From Eonycteris spelaea (lineage: Eukaryota; Chordata; Mammalia; Chiroptera; Pteropodidae), in contig PUFA01000066.1 in assembly GCA_003508835.1 (NCBI GenBank), forward strand, positions 992,001-1,056,000: a stretch of DNA of 64,000 nt. Direction: 5' to 3'. The position numbers and the translations under genes were made by a program. Shown here one piece after another: positions 1 through 48,424 of the stretch; within the stretch, counting starts at the first letter, position 1, and every line of letters starts with the position of its first letter. The notes below the pieces were generated by a model, which saw only the letters and a list, made by a program, of their open reading frames with translations, made no database searches and was not told where the DNA came from.

Positions 1-1495
1 TGCGTAAAACTCCCAAAGAGGAACCAGTTTAGACATCTTTCTTTGTTCTCTTAAATTCGACCATGATTTTATCATTTGTATTCAGCTTGACTCTTTTGTG
101 ATTCAGCGATGACGGGATTTATCCTACAGTTCTTTTAGTAAAATTCTTGTTATTTCAAATAGACCGGTTTGCTGAGCTAAGATCTTTTCTATTTTCTGTT
201 CTATAAAACTGTCAAAGAAGCCAGGTTTTTGTTGTTTTTTTTCACTTTACTGTTCAAACATGTGAATTGGACTATTTTTTCTTTACAATCATCATTTTCT
301 TGTCTTCCTCTTTTAAACGAGCTGATCTGTTTTCCAAGAGTTTCCAAGTAATTAAACCCAATTAAAACCATTAAATTCTCTCTTTTAATGACAACTTTAT
401 TATTAAAAGCTAACCACAAGGAGGAGATTTAACTGGCAAAGCCTCCATTGTGTGTTAATCCGTCCCTAACCTCTGGCTGACACTTCCAAGTGATAAACCC
501 CACAGAATAGTGAGGCTGGTTTAATGAATACCTTTAATTAATACTTTTCTTCCTTGTGGCAGAGTAATTATTTGTTCAGCTTGTAAACAGCTACTTGGTG
601 GTGATTTTTTAAAGGCCCAGTTGGCTCGCGTGGTGTGATGGCTTGGATTGGTTTTGTGTGTTTGTGTGTTTTTCCTTTAAAAGAGTGTAGAGAGAGGTCT
701 CCGTTCCAGACTAGGTGCAGAAGTGCATTGTCCTTAAGTTTGGGGTGCCAAGGTAATCAACACAGAAGAAAAACGAGGCAGATGCAGGTGGCAGGCTGCC
801 TGTATTTGCAAACTGTCTCAGAGTGGACAAGTCAGCCCTTAGCAGCACAAGTTTGCAAGCCCAGACAGGGTCCCCACCGAGACACTCACGGCAGTCTGGT
901 TACTGAGACGAAGAGGCAAGGGCTGGGATGGAAAAGCGCCAAGCTCAGCTCCAACCCTGCAATAATCCCCCTCACCTTGGCTTCAGATGGTACCTGAGAC
1001 ACGGACAGCCAAGTGCAAATGCTGGATGTGGCCAGCGAGCCCCCAACAAGTCATTTTCTGTAAATAATGACTAACCCGCCAGGAGTGCTTGCTCTGAGCC
1101 CACCACCCACGTCAAGTGCTTTCCGTGACGTATCAGCTCACTGACTCCCCCGTCACTTTAGGAGGTCAATGCTACCCATGTCATACAGACGAGGAAACGG
1201 GCACAGTGACTTGCCCAAGGTCACGCCCCTTCTAGTAGGAAAGACAGAGCCCGGGTTTACAGACAGGTGTCTGGCTGCAGCAGTACTTCTGAACTGCTGG
1301 GTCACACTGCCCTTGAGACAGGAAAACAAATCTTCCACTCAGCTGGCTGGGAGAGATCGATTTTTTTTTTTTTTAATTTAGCTCATCACTTAGAAAATTA
1401 GTTTCATTAGTAAGGTTACCCACTCTATAAGTACAAAGTTGACTGACTCACCCTAAGGACTAACAAAGCCTGTTTATTACTTAAAAATCATTAGA

Positions 1496-1712
1496 GCGGT
1501 GATTTCTCTACCAGGGGTAATTTTGCCTCCTACGGACATGTGGCAGTGTCTGGAGACATTTTTGATGGTCACAACGGGGTGAAGGATGCTACTGGCATCT
1601 AGTGGGCAGAGGCCAGGGATGCCGCCAAACACCCTGAAATCAATAGGACAGCCCCTGCAACACCGAATGATCTGGCTCAAAATGCCAACAGTGCTGAGGT
1701 TGAAAACCTCTG
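1496..1712. mobile_element. MER20-like hAT DNA transposon fossil
   Basis: About 217 bp with the characteristic words GTCTGGAGACATTTTTG, GGCATCTAGTGGGCAGAGGC and GCTGAGGTTGAAAACCTCTG. It is nonautonomous and ancient. The family name is from memory of the consensus. Confidence 0.8.
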
Positions 1713-3044
1713 ATTTACAGAATGCTCAAATTTGTCATTCTAGAGACATACTGTAAGCACAGAAAAGCAATGTTAAGGCACCCACCTATCAGATCCCTAA
1801 AGAACTAGGCCAAACCTTTTCTTTAAAAAATTATTAAATAATATTCTCAGTGATTTTGACCATTAACCAGGCCACCAGAAGCTTTTCAGAAACGCATCTA
1901 AGGAGCTAAGAGTTCTCACCCAAACATTAGCTATTGATAAACTTGCTCGTGTGTGGCTGTTGGAAGACCATTTCCCAAACATCCACCTTTAAAAAAGCCT
2001 CATGAGGAGTATGAAGCAGGGCTGACTAACCCACCACCCAAGAAGCTTCATCCTGGGGAGTGTTCAGAAATCTCTGGATGCCTCTTTGGAGCCACCAAGA
2101 TTTTCCCTCCCCTGGGAGCACTCAGAGATGCATTTGGAGCAGGAAAAACAAGCAGACCATCCTTACACCTGGGACTGGGCTTAACCTAGGACGTCAGAGT
2201 TCAGGCATCTCGAAGTAAAGACTGCAGGCTTCCGCACCCTCATCTTGAAGGACTGACCACGGCATTCCCCTTGAGACATCCCTGATGAGAATGAAACAGA
2301 TGGCACCTGGAAATAGCCAACCTTAGCTCGCTGTGAGAAAAAGTCAGTATTCACACAGAGTTGTTTTGGTCGGTCGGTTGGTTGTTTGGTTTCTTTATGA
2401 AAGTTCCTTTGGAAACATTGCATTTGATACCCATTAATGGTATCTACCGAAATGGGTCTTCCCACAACACACCTCTTTCTGACTCCTACAGTGAGGTCCT
2501 AAAAAGTTATGGGCCACTAATAAGTAAGGAGAAAGGCAGGGCCAAAGAAGGCATTCAGAGCCTTCCAGGGCCAGCTAAAGTGATGATTTCCCAATCTCAC
2601 CAAGGTTTCTGGTTCCTGCAAAGCCAGTCCTGGCCTTGGGGGCAAGGAGGAAGGCAGTGAGAAGTGAGGGATTTACTGGAGAACTTTGCTTTTCCACACA
2701 AGTCCAGGAAAATGAAAGGCACAAGTGCTGGGAGGGAGTAAGGGAGATCCTTTCCCGCCCCAGGCCTCTCCATATCCCTCTGAAGTCCAGCAGTTATTAG
2801 AAAGGAAAGCCAGCCGAGCCCTGAGAATCAGGCTGTTTCACACGGCAGCTGCTTGTCATTTTGTCCTGCTCTGGAAGTGTAATTTCATTAAGTGGATCAT
2901 TTATTATAAAATAGACATCAGCAGATTTAAAACATTTACTAAAAATAATTCTGATTGTAACCTGCCTTAAGCTGTCTAATAAAGCAATTTATTTGATGTT
3001 ATTAGTTCCTTGAAGACGTAGTCAGTAAGTAAAATGATTAAGAT

Positions 3045-3180
3045 TTGGTTTTTTGGCCAGTTAGTTGTCCTGGGTTTGAATCCCAGATCTGCCTGGACAG
3101 GTCACTTCATCTCTTTGAGTCTTGATTTATCTGCGAAATAGGGAAAAGGTATTTTGAGGAGGAAATGTGGTAATGTACAT
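3045..3180 (+). repeat. MIR SINE
   Basis: GGGTTTGAATCCCAGATCTG, then a GTCACTTCATCTCTTTGAGT segment and an A-rich GCGAAATAGGGAAAAGG, in MIR order. Confidence 0.75.
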
Positions 3181-6100
3181 AAACTCACACACATTCATAT
3201 ATTTATTTTAAAAATATTTAACTGAGCATCTGCTGTGTACCAGATGCTATGTTCCAGGTACGGGGAACATAGCAATAGTCTCACAGAGCTTGCCTTCTGG
3301 TTGGGAGAGAAGCACCAAAAATCATAAGCAAATAAGATCATTTCCGATAATGTTAAGTGCTGTCAAAAACTGTGACAAGGTAATGAGATGTGGCATCTGG
3401 GTGACTTTATATAGAATGGTCAGATAAGGCCTTTCTGGTACTGAAAGTGGGAACTGAATGTCACAAAGGAGCCAACCTTGAAAGTACCTGGAGAAAAAGC
3501 AGTCCAGGCGGAGGGAACAGCAAGGGCCAAGGCCCCGAGGCAGGAGCAAGAGCGATGTGTCGAAGGGGCAGAGATCCGGGCTGGAGTGGAAGCGTGAGTG
3601 CTGGCCCCTGAAGGATGATGCCGGGTTAACCAGAGGCCCCGGGAAGCTCGTGGGTTCTCGGTGAGGGACACCCCTGATTTTCGTTTGGAAAAGGGCCCTC
3701 GGGCTGCCGCGTGGACAGCAGACTTGAGGGAGAGGAGGAGCTGGCTGTCTTTACACACGGCCCTGCATGCGGATGTGCGTCTTCTCTTCCGCCCTCACTC
3801 TCTCCCTCCACGTGGCGCAATAACGGTAAAAGGCAGAGCTCAGGGACCAGCACACAGCAGGCACTCAAAAGCCAGGAGAGCTCTGAAATATTACCATTTT
3901 GAGAACATCTCTCTTAACCCCTTGCTTTGGAACAAGTCAGGGAATTGAGGTATCAGGACCAAGTGAAGTGTCAGGGTGGGCAGCGTGCATTTTAATGACA
4001 GTCACCTGCTCTCAGCCCCACCCCCACCCAGCCAGAGACTAAATAGCCACAAAACAGACCAGATGGAGACCGTTGCCGTAACGCTATCCCAACCCGTAGA
4101 GGATTTTTATAAAAATGTATTTGAGCCGAAACAGAGAGTACACCTGGAAGCAAGATCTCAACAAACGGAGAAAAATGCTTCAGAGAATGGCAGTTTGCAC
4201 TTTATGCATTTGGGATTAAAACATAAGGAAGATTGCGTGAAGGTGGAGAAAGCAAGGCAGGGATTGGATTGAAGGAGGGTGAATGAGATGCGCCTCCTCG
4301 GGGTCTGGAAGGGGGCATCTCGAAGGCACATTGCCCTGGATGCCCGGGAAGGCGACGGGGCTGGCTTAAGGCACAGAGAAACCTCCGACTGAAGAAGTTA
4401 CGGGCCTGGGGGCGTGACGACGCCCCGTGACCTGTCCAGTTAGGGATTTATGATCAGATCACCCTGGGAGGGTGCTTTCTGGAGAACCCTTTTTTCGTCC
4501 ACAAGACAGAGGGGTGGCAGTTGGAATCATGGTTTCAGTCACTGCTTCGGCCGCCAGGTTTCCCTACAGCCGATTTCAACTTTGTCGTACGGCCAGAGCC
4601 GCCTGTGAAAATATGTATCGTAAAACACCCCTTTCAGTCCCCCGAAATGAAAATCTAAATAATAAAGCCTACCCACTCACTACTTTAAAAAACAGATATG
4701 CTATCCTAACTGTAATATAAAGGAAATAAATAAAAGAACATTTTTTTCAATATGTATTTTGATATGTGAGTTCCCACGATAGGAGACATAATAAAGGAAT
4801 CTAACACTTGTACCTACTTCTCATTTAAAAGGCTGCATTTCGGAAAAATATAAAAATCCGGAGCCATTTTTTTTAGAAATAACAGAAAATGAACAGAGCC
4901 AGGAGTGGACCGTGAAATACAAACAAGTATATTCAGCATGTGACAAACTATGCAAAAATACTTTGTATTGACTTATACAATGAGCTATATTCTAGACTCG
5001 GATAACCATGAACTGGTTTTTCGTAATTTGAGCGTCCAGCAGGACATGTGAATGTAACAAGGGATGCGAGACAATGTTTCACCACGCGTGACTGCCCTGC
5101 AATGCGTTGTGAGATGTGGACATCCCTTACACCCTCACTGCCAGGCATTTCGCTCAGTTCTGACCTTGTCTTCCTGGGCATAGATGCAGCTCCCACAGGT
5201 GAAGGGCCCAGTCCCACAAACTGCCCCCACTTCAGATGCCACTCGTAAGCCCAGCTTGTCACCTGTACTTCTGACTGACTGGCTATCAATTGGAGATTTT
5301 CCCCACCCCGTCCCTGGGTTCGATTAGAACAGCTGGGATTTGCTAGAACAGCTCACGTAACTCAGAAGAACATTTATTTACCTGTACCAGGTTATTATGA
5401 AGGATGTTATGAAGGATACAGATAAACAGCCAGATTTGGAAGTACACAGAGCAGGGTCCAGAAGGGCTCAGAGTGCAGCTCTGTCCCCGTGAAACTGGGA
5501 CACACCACTCCCCTGGCTCATGGATGTGTTCCACCCCCAAAGCTCTCTGAACCCATCCTCTTGGCTTTTTGTGGAGGCTTCATTACATAGGCATGATAGA
5601 TTAAGTCATTGGCTCTTGGCAATTGGCATCATCTCCAGCTCCTCCCCTCCCCAGAGGCCAAGGGGTGGGACTAAGAGTTCCAGCCCCCATCCTTAGGGGC
5701 TTTCCAAGGTCACCTGATTGACACTAACTCCTCTCTGATTGAAAGGGGCTTGTTTTGAGTAACAAAAGATGCTTTTTACTTTTATCAGCTCTTATCACGT
5801 AGGAAATTGTAAGGGTTTTAGGAGCTCTGTCCCAGAAGACCAAAATATGTATTTCTTATAAATCACCATATCACACCTCCCAAATGCCACTACCCTCAAT
5901 GATTACGACAACCAAATATGTCCCCCCAAATTTCCAAACTACTCTCTAGATAGAGGTGCCACCTCTGCTGAGAACTACTACCTACTACTACGTAGTAGTA
6001 CCCGAGACAATGGGCTCCCAAGAGCAGCATTTTGTGAAGTGGTTGCATGCCGTGGGAGGCAGGCACACTGCCCACCCCGCCCTCCAGGTGTCTACCTCCT

Positions 6101-8862
6101 AATCCCCAGAACCTGTGAATGTCACCGTCTATGGCAAGAGAGACTCTGAGATGTGACACGTGATCCCAGGATAATCACAAGTGTCCTACAAGAGGGAGTC
6201 GGGCAGTCAGACTGAGTAGTAGGAGATGTGAGACAGAAGGCAGAAGTCGGCGTGGAGAGGCCACGTGCCAAGGGATGCACGTGCCCCCGTAGAAACTGAA
6301 AAAGGCAAGGAAACTGATTCTCTGAGGCCTCCAGAAGGAACGCTGAGCCCTCAATTTAGACTCTGAGCTCTAGAACTGTGAGAGAATAAACTGGTGGTGT
6401 TTTAAGCCCCTAAGTTTAAAGTAATTTGCTCCAGCAGCCATAAGAAACTAATGCGCATGCTTGTCTTCATGGTTACTCTTCCAGTTATGGTAAGCAGAAC
6501 AGGCTTGCCGTTTCTGGTCATGATAACATGTTTCTTTATAAAATATATTTACGTTAGGGAGGAAAAAGGGCACCTGAATCAAAGGGAAATATTAAGTTCA
6601 CACCGCTTCTCTGCAGTGTTTCAAAACTTACAAAGGTGTTATAAAAATGGCCATGGTTTGGAAAATACCAGGTTAAACTATACACGGAAATGTCTAAGTG
6701 AGGAAAATTTTCTGAATGGAAAATTCTGGACCCTGCTGCCTTTTTGCTAATAATACCTACACACCAGGAGCAAGTCATATCACATGCATTATCCTACGGG
6801 AGCCCTAGAAAGGACTCGCTGACGTTTAGGTGAGGAAGCTGAGGCTCAGGGAGGGTGATGCTCTCAACCACTTGGCTTCATGGACCTCCTTGCCTATGGC
6901 CACTTCATGCACACCTCACGAATGGTGGAGGCAGTTTGTGAGAGGTCATTTGCGGGAAGCCATTTGCTCCGTTAGGTAATGTTTATAGGCAGGATAGTGT
7001 TGCTCTAAGACCAAGTAACAACTCAGAGCCTTCTGTGCGCTTAGCTTATGTTGCCTTGGTTAGGGGATCAGAGGTGCTATCAGAAGTGAAGACATTATCC
7101 AGTCTTTCTGAAGTGCTGCCTGGCCAAGCCTGGTTGTTGCTAGGATGTGTAGACACACTTGAGCTTGCCCACTGGACAGTGACGATGTCGGAACAGCTGT
7201 TTTTCTATGAACATGGGGAGGTGGCGAGTAGAGTCAAGGATCTTTCAAGTATAAGCAACAGAAACTCAACATACATTAACCTAAGCCCGAAAGGAAAATG
7301 TATTTGCTCGTGTGACCAAAATGTCCAGAAGTAGACTTTAGGATCCGATCTTCAGATAATTTCATATGAACATGCCATGTGCATCGTTAGGGAGGCTCTG
7401 CCTGCGTTTGTGACAGGGATGGCTGCCAGCATCCTCAAGCTTAGGTCCTGCCAGCTCGGCCACCCGGGGGTAAGAAGGCGCCTCTTTCCCAACTGCTGTA
7501 GCTGAAGTCCTAGAGCTATTTTCACTGGCTTCCATTGGCCAATGATCATCCCTGAACTAGTCACAGTGATTCTGGCCAGGCTGTGCTGTAGACATCCTGG
7601 AAAGCAATAATGGGTATTACTTTTAACTAAAAAATTATTAACTGCTCATTTATAGACATGAAAATCATTCCCAGGGAGATCACGGACCTCCAACGATATC
7701 ATGCTGCCTCTTTTTCAAGGTGTCTGATAAGACACTGTGGTGGGGGCTCCCAAGACACCCAGGCTCACAAGTAGCCAGAAAGACCCGCAGGACCCCGAAA
7801 AGCTGTTATACTCATGGTTACAGTTTATCCCAGTCAAAGGATACAGATTAAGGTCGGTGAAGGGAAAAGGCCCATGGGACGAAGTCTGGAAGAAACCACA
7901 AACCCCTTCCGGGAGTCCTCCCAGTGGAGCACCCAGTTCTCCCAGCACTGACGTGTGACAACACGTGAGAAGTATTGCCAACCAGGGGCGCTCACTGAGC
8001 TTTGATGTCTGGGGTCTTACTGGGTCCCTGGCATAGGCTGCAAAATATCTTCAGGACTGACCTCAGCTACTCAGATGCCAGCCCCCCCCCCCGATTTATG
8101 GGTGTTCCCCATAAACCACATGGTTAGCATAAATATCTCATCAGCTGGGACTGTGTGGCCCAGGGTCTCAGAGTTTATCTACCAGAAGCCAGCTAAGGGC
8201 CAGCCCTGAACACAGACCTTTCTTAGGAATGCGAAGGGTTTGGGCAACCCAAGCCTGCTGAGTTAACCCTTTCCTGCACAGACATCCTTTAGATCTTCAC
8301 AGCAGGGACCCCAAGAATTAACGAAATGGCTCAGCTTAAGTGGAGACCACCAGATACCATAGAGGCCTGATGTGTGTGGACAGGCCAGAGGGGACCTCTT
8401 CTTTCTAGTCATGCAGTTGTACAGTGGAGTGCAGATACTCCCTCAAAGCAGCCATAAACAGCATCATGGCATAACCAGAGGATTATGAAATCCAGTCAGG
8501 TCAGACCTGAGTCCAGTCAACACTGCCTTTTACAAGCTGAGTGACCGTGAACAAGTCACACAGTAGTAACAGAGATAGGTCAACAGAATATGAAATAGTA
8601 ACTGTCATTAACTAACATTTATTCAGCATTTGCTTGTTTCAGGCATCATTCTAAGCTCTTAACAGTCAGGAACTCACTGTTTCTAAATTTTTTAATTGCA
8701 GTCACAAATACTCTTTACATCAGTGATTCCCCCTCATGCACACACACACCACACGCGCCGTGCGCGGCACAACACACACAACTACACACACACACCACTA
8801 CAACTGAAAAAGAAGTTTAGCATTACTGTATATGAAACACTCTTGATATTTTGTCATCTATT

Positions 8863-9046
8863 CTAGGGATTGGCCAACTTTTTTTTGTAAAGGAATAATA
8901 AATATTTTAGGCTTTAAGCTAGGCTCTGTACTATTAACTCCACCATCGTAGCACAAAGCAACTTTACATGAACAAATGGGCATGGCCGTATTCCAGCAAA
9001 ATTTTATTTATAAATACGCCATGGGCCACAGTTTACTGACCCCTGG
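8863..9046 (+). mobile_element. MER3-like hAT-Charlie fossil
   Basis: Starts near AGGGATTGGCCAACTT, includes AATATTTTAGGCTTTAAG, GGGCATGGCCGTATTCC and AAAATTTTATTTATAAA, and ends GTTTACTGACCCCTGG. The length is near the roughly 209-bp consensus that I recall. Confidence 0.8.
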
Positions 9047-11429
9047 ATTCTCTTGTGTTTCTTCTATTCTTTTTTCTTTTCTAATACTGGTCATTATAAT
9101 AAACCTTGACTAAAAGGATTATTACCTGAACTTTGAAAAACCCATTTAATTTTTATAATGTGCCATATGAGGTAAGTAACCCCATTTCACAGATGAGAAA
9201 TTAAGGCCCACAGAGGTTAACTAGCTGGTAAGAGGCGGAACTGGCCTGGAGCATAAGCAGTCTGGCTCAGAGCCCACCCTTTGAACCCTACTCCAAAGCA
9301 CTCAATAGAGATCGATTATTGTTATTAGGAATTCAACCAGCTATGATAGAACCCAGAAGACCACAGTCATAGAAGCCGATTTAGATGAATTTGGGGCGTG
9401 CCTTCCTTTTGTCCAGAGGATTGTGATGCTGAGTAGTGTGTAGATCTCACTTCTCTCGATCAAACACCCTTTAGAACCACCCGTTATAAAAGCACTACAT
9501 GCTTAAAACAGAAAACTTGGACAACTCCTAAAGAGAAATTCTTTAATGGACAAATGGAGTTGTGGTTTATTAAAATGACTCTTTTTGGAGGGAAAATCTT
9601 TGGATTCCTTTTGAAATAAAAGGTTTGCCTCCTAATCTACCGGGACTGATCAGTAGCCCTAGGAATACATCTTAAATTGGGAGCTTGTAAAGTTTGGGAT
9701 GGTAGGGACACTTGATAGAAACAACTGTCATCTTAACCCTGACAAACTTCAGCGTTTAGATTTTGAAACCTCCGAGAATCCACATGTGGTTCATGTTTGT
9801 TTAACATCAGACTAATCTCGTTTTGAGAAAGACTTTCTTTTTTACTGTCTTACCCTCTCCCTTCCATCCAAGAAACACAGCCATACATCAAAGATAACTT
9901 TATGGATCCACAAGGCAGACCTTAGGTCCATACGGTGAAAGTCCCCACCATCCTCCTCTAATTAAGAGAACTTCACCAAGAATGCGTAATAATTAGGTTA
10001 CCAAGCAGCATCCAGGTCCACAGCATCTGCCGGGGGGCAGGCAGGGGATGCCCAATGCTCGGAGCCTGAATGAATGTGTGCATAGTCCACCTCACCATCA
10101 TCCAAACCGACCCGGGGAGATCTGCAGAATGTTAGAGCATGTTGAAAATTCTGCAGTGCCTTAGCCTGATTTATGCCTTCACTGAGAGAACCACCCACAA
10201 ACTCTAGGGACGACATTCCATGCACCCCAACCCCAGCAGCCCCCCGGCACAGTCCTTCAGTGCACAAGTTACAAGTTGAAGACTGTTTTGGAAAAACTCC
10301 CCTTTCTCGGTTCTCCACTCTGGTTTAAGTTGATCATTTCTTAAAAGCAAATCTGTTTCTGCTGTTGCTTGTTTAGGAAATTAACCACCGATTCTTTCTT
10401 TTTTTTTTTTCTCTTTACTCCAAAGAGTAAAGTACCGTCTGATTGTGGGTGTTCCTGCGGGTTTACGGAAACGGGTTCCTTGCTAAGGGTGAGAGAAAGT
10501 GGCCTGGGGGACTTTGCCAGGGACCAGTCGCGGACAGTCTGCTTCACAGCAGTCTGGGTGTTACAGACGTGCTATCTCATTTAATCCTCACTGCAGCGTT
10601 AGGCAGTAGGGGGACCAGAGTGGACTTGCACGGTCCGCGGCCTTTTATTAGCTGAGGAACATGGCCTGAAGGATTCCTTATTTTAGGTTTTATTTGACTG
10701 GGTGGTAGGCAGGGTCAGACGGAAGGTCCTCCCCCTCCAAGCTGCACAGAGTAACTGACGCGCACACACCAGGGTGATGTGTTTATGGAACGTATTAGGG
10801 ACACATTCAGCAGGCGGTTCGTGACGAAACCGGTGGCTTTTGTCTTGCCCTTTCTCCAGCTGCATTTCACATTAATTAATGCCGAGTCTCCACCAATTTT
10901 TTTTTTCTCAGTTTCTCAGTCTTTGCAACCCTGGAAAAAACATTTTCTACTTGGATAAAGTGGTCTGGCCCAGGGCAGCACTCTGTGTTACTTAACTCCT
11001 GGGACCGTCATGTTTTCTTGGGCTCCTCCAGACTTTTCCGTCTCCGTACAGCTAGTATTTATCAAGTTCGGTGAAAAGAGGTCCCATCTACGCAGTTCAA
11101 AACAATGTAATAAGCAACATGCAAGCAGATTGTAGGAAAACCAGATTGATGAGAATGCTCAGGGAGTAGATAGGGATTCTAAGGACGCTCGGAAGCGTTT
11201 GCATGTCTTCAAAATGTTGGTTTAATTTTTAATTATACAATAAATATTTGAATCCCTTCCCTTTTAAAAATGTTTAGAATATTCTATGTAATGCTAATGC
11301 TCACTTTGATCATCACCTCTAATTTCTGTTCCCTGGCTCTCTGCCTGCCAGAAGTAATTACTGTTCTGACTCTGGGCATGTTCTTTCAGATATTTACAAA
11401 TATATAAATGCCTGTGGAGAATAGGAACA

Positions 11430-11740
11430 TTTTATGTGTTTCTAATAAAAGGAAATAACATGCAGTATATAACTTTCAGAAGATTGTTGCTTTCACTCAA
11501 TATCTTTTTTGTTGTGTCCATGTTGATACATGGAAATCGGGTTCATTTTTTTTCAATTGAATTTAGTTTTCCATTGTTGAATATACTATTCTCTAATCTC
11601 CTTTGGCTGAACAGCTAAATCATTTACAGTGTTTTACTATTTATAACAATCCTGTAATGAACATCTTTTTACGTGTCCCTTGCTCACATGTATGGGTTTT
11701 TTTCTAAGGTAATGGGAAGTGGAATTGCTGAGAATATTTC
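11430..11740 (+). mobile_element. L1-like ancient LINE fragment
   Basis: GTTGTGTCCATGTTGATACA, GTTTTCCATTGTTGAATATA, TCCTGTAATGAACATC and GGGAAGTGGAATTGCTGAG follow the familiar order of an old LINE 3' segment. A similar fragment lies near 25310-25560. Confidence 0.55.
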
Positions 11741-12829
11741 CTTTTACTTTTTAGTTGTTTTAATTTAAGAAATATATGCACGTAGTTTAAAACTTATCTA
11801 GTTTAAAACTTCTCTGAAGAGAAGTATAATGAAAAACAGCAGTGCCCAATGACCCACCATCATCCTTCCTTTCTGCCCAAAGTAACAACTTTCAATTCCT
11901 GCTGATTTGGGTACTTACCTGAAAATTTCTGGATTTTTTTTCTTTTTCTTTTTTTTCTGTTTTGGGCGTGATCTCTGGCTTCCTAAACGAGAAGCCAAGA
12001 ATTCAGCTTTTCTTATCCTTGCCCATCACACACATGCATGCTTTCTCTCTACATCCTCCTGATATCCATAAATCATCGTTTCAGCTTTATCGATATAGAG
12101 TATTTGCTTTCTTCGAAATTTACAAACATTTTCACAGATAAGCCATTTTGTACACAGTAATTACTTTTCCTGTTTTATGTGCCCTCCTGGGAGTCGATTG
12201 ATATTTTTCTAAGTAAATCCCTGCAGTGGATGACTCTGGATGGCAGCTGCTTCTTGCTTCTTGTCCAGTAGTTTGAGGGCTGGTGATCAGTGACGAGGGG
12301 ACAGACGCCTCGCCCAGAAGGAGTGTGCAGTTACGCAGAGGTGAAATGGTTTAGGTATGAGTAAAGCAGGGAAACACCCAGAACCTCGTCCCAGGTCACA
12401 CAGTGATTTCCTCCTTGGCCCTGAAATGTTGGTTTTCCTCATTGTCTCTTCCCTTTTCACTGAGTGCTCTACCCTGCGACTTGCAGCCGGAACGGGGCAT
12501 GCTAAGCAGTTAGGGCCCCGATGAGGCGTTTCACCTAACGGCAGTGTTCCTGGGCTTGACTCTTCACAGTTTGTGTGTGAAGCTCAGATCACTGGCTACA
12601 TGTTTTCTCTTTTTTTCCGAGGGTCAGGAAGGGTCGATGTTGTTAATTATTTATGTTTATAATAGAAGTAATACAGCCTTTCAGTAAAAAAAGAACAATT
12701 CGAACAGGAAGGAGGCGTAGAGAATGACAGTTCAAGGCCCCCTCTGCTTCTGTCAGCCCCGGCCACTCCCAGGCCTCCTCAGAAGCAGCGCTGCTCAGGA
12801 ACCAGGTTTCCTGGGCACAGATCCCAGCG

Positions 12830-12960
12830 CTCACTGGCTCTGTGGCCTGGAGCGAGTTACCTATGACCTTCATGAGCCTCGGTTTCCTCATCTGAAAAAT
12901 GGGAAAATAATAGCGCTCACCTCAAAAGAGCTTTGTGTGAGTTAAATGTTAATACTTATG
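12830..12960 (+). repeat. MIR SINE
   Basis: GAGCCTCGGTTTCCTCATCT followed by GAAAAATGGGAAAATAATAG and GTGTGAGTTAAATGTTAATA, matching the 3' two thirds of MIR. Confidence 0.8.
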
Positions 12961-13030
12961 AAGTGGCGCCGAGAAACACCTCCTAGATATTAACCAGGAA
13001 TATGACCAAGTGCTATATATCTTTTCAGAC

Positions 13031-13205
13031 CAGTGATTCTTAACCCTGGCTGCACACTGAAGTCTTGTGGGGAGCTTTAAACGTTTCTGAGTCCTGGACC
13101 CCATCCTCAGCAGTTCGGATTTTACCGGTCCAGGGTGCCACTTGCGCCTTGGGATTTTAAATGTTCCTCACACCATTATAGTATATAGCCAGGGTTAAGG
13201 CCCCT
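13031..13205 (+). mobile_element. MER5-family hAT-Charlie fossil
   Basis: Begins CAGTGATTCTTAACCCTGGC and ends near AGCCAGGGTTAAGG, with the near-palindromic ends typical of this family. Confidence 0.75.
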
Positions 13206-13497
13206 TTTGCTACATATTTTCTACATGTATCAGTTGGGTTAGGTGAGGTTGTGCACAGTAACAAACATCCCCTAAATCTTGTTGATTTTTCATTTATGAT
13301 ATTGTCCAGCTCCAACCCACATCATCTTTACTCTGGAAGCTTTTATCTGGAACACTCAGCCATCTGAAATGGGAAAGAGAGAGATGTTGAACCATGCTAA
13401 AGCTTCTGACTAGAAGTGAAAATAACTTTCACTCATATATCTTTGGCCAAAGCAAGTCAATGTCACGACTTGTGGTTACATCAGGGTGCCGGCAACA

Positions 13498-13715
13498 TCA
13501 GGGGCCGGCAGACTGGGAATGGCCAGATAGTAAATATTTTAGGTTTTGTGGGACATACAGCCTCTGTCACAACTACTCACCTCTGCCCTCGAAGCACAAG
13601 GCAGCCATAGACAATACACTGTCAAAAACATAAAAATCATCCTTAGCTGGTGAGCCATATAAAAACAAGCAGCAGGTCAGATTTGGCTCATAGGCCATAG
13701 TTTGTCAATCCCTAG
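13498..13715 (+). mobile_element. MER3-like hAT-Charlie fossil
   Basis: Contains GGCCAGATAGTAAATATTTT, CTCTGTCACAACTACTCACC and GCAGCCATAGACAATAC, and ends TAGTTTGTCAATCCCTAG. The best preserved of three copies in the window. Confidence 0.85.
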
Positions 13716-14496
13716 TATGTATCATCCCCCTACAGAGAGCAGCTCTTCAGGAAGGGCCCCCAAATATGGATGGAGAGCAGTGCGGTGCCCTACACCATGT
13801 GTACACAAAAGCGAAGGAGGGCGAGAATGGACCCTGTGGTCGCACACCTGTGCTCCCTCCATTACACTGAGATGCAGCTTGCTTTTGTTACTTAACACTG
13901 AATTTCTTGATGATAGTTTCGTAGCGGTAGCTATAGCATGACTTCACTTTTTTGTAATAGCTGCCTTTTTGTAAAAGCTGCACCATACCAGCTTTTGTTG
14001 GTGAATTTGTTTTTACAATTACTCCTCTACGGTTAAAGATCAGTGACATATAAAATATCAGGAGGAGTAAGCGGCCTCCCCAGAGAGACCGCTGTAAAGA
14101 GAACCAGCACATCCCAGTTCTCCCAGTGTTGATACATAGTTTGTACTGCTTTCCCCGAAATCCGTCCAGCCCCCCGAAGACACCCATTTCCCAAAGGCTC
14201 TCTTAGTACGTCCATCTCTGGTCCTTGCAATAGTCAACACAGTTGCAATTCCAGGGGAATCTGGGGGGAGATCAAAATACTGAAGAGGGTACATAAATAT
14301 AGGTGATGAAAAACTAGAAGTGGAACCTCAAAGCTGCACATTATCACCTTGACCCCATGCAGAGACACATTTTAGGCCACGTGCGGGCCGGGCCAGTGAG
14401 GAAAGACCAAAACTGCCTCTCAGAGGTGGGGCGGGAGGGCAATGGAGGCTGGGCCACAGTGGCTCACTCGCATGCGACCTTCCCCTCTCCTAACAG

Positions 14497-48424
<33,928 letters not shown>

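Larger units (their letters stand above)
1..14496 (+). other. EYA2: EYA2 intron (3' part) upstream of the exon at 14497
   Basis: No coding exon seen; the exon with the DLDET catalytic motif is not here. Contents: AT-rich unique sequence at 1-620 with TAATTA-type words; antisense MIR pieces near 1100-1330, 6760-6900 and 9150-9290; a MER20 copy at 1496-1712; MIR at 3045-3180 and 12830-12960; an L2-like block at 3200-3620; an old LTR- or L1-like repeat over about 5280-5880 and another over 6080-6430; MER3 copies at 8863-9046 and 13498-13715; L1-like sequence at 11430-11740; and a MER5 copy at 13031-13205. A run of 11 C at about 8082-8092 is error-prone. The rest is unremarkable. Confidence 0.8.

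Noticed and set aside
1..14496. EYA2 exon with the DLDET catalytic motif
   Set aside because: No sequence encoding FVWDLDET or its surroundings was seen, so that exon must lie upstream of the window.
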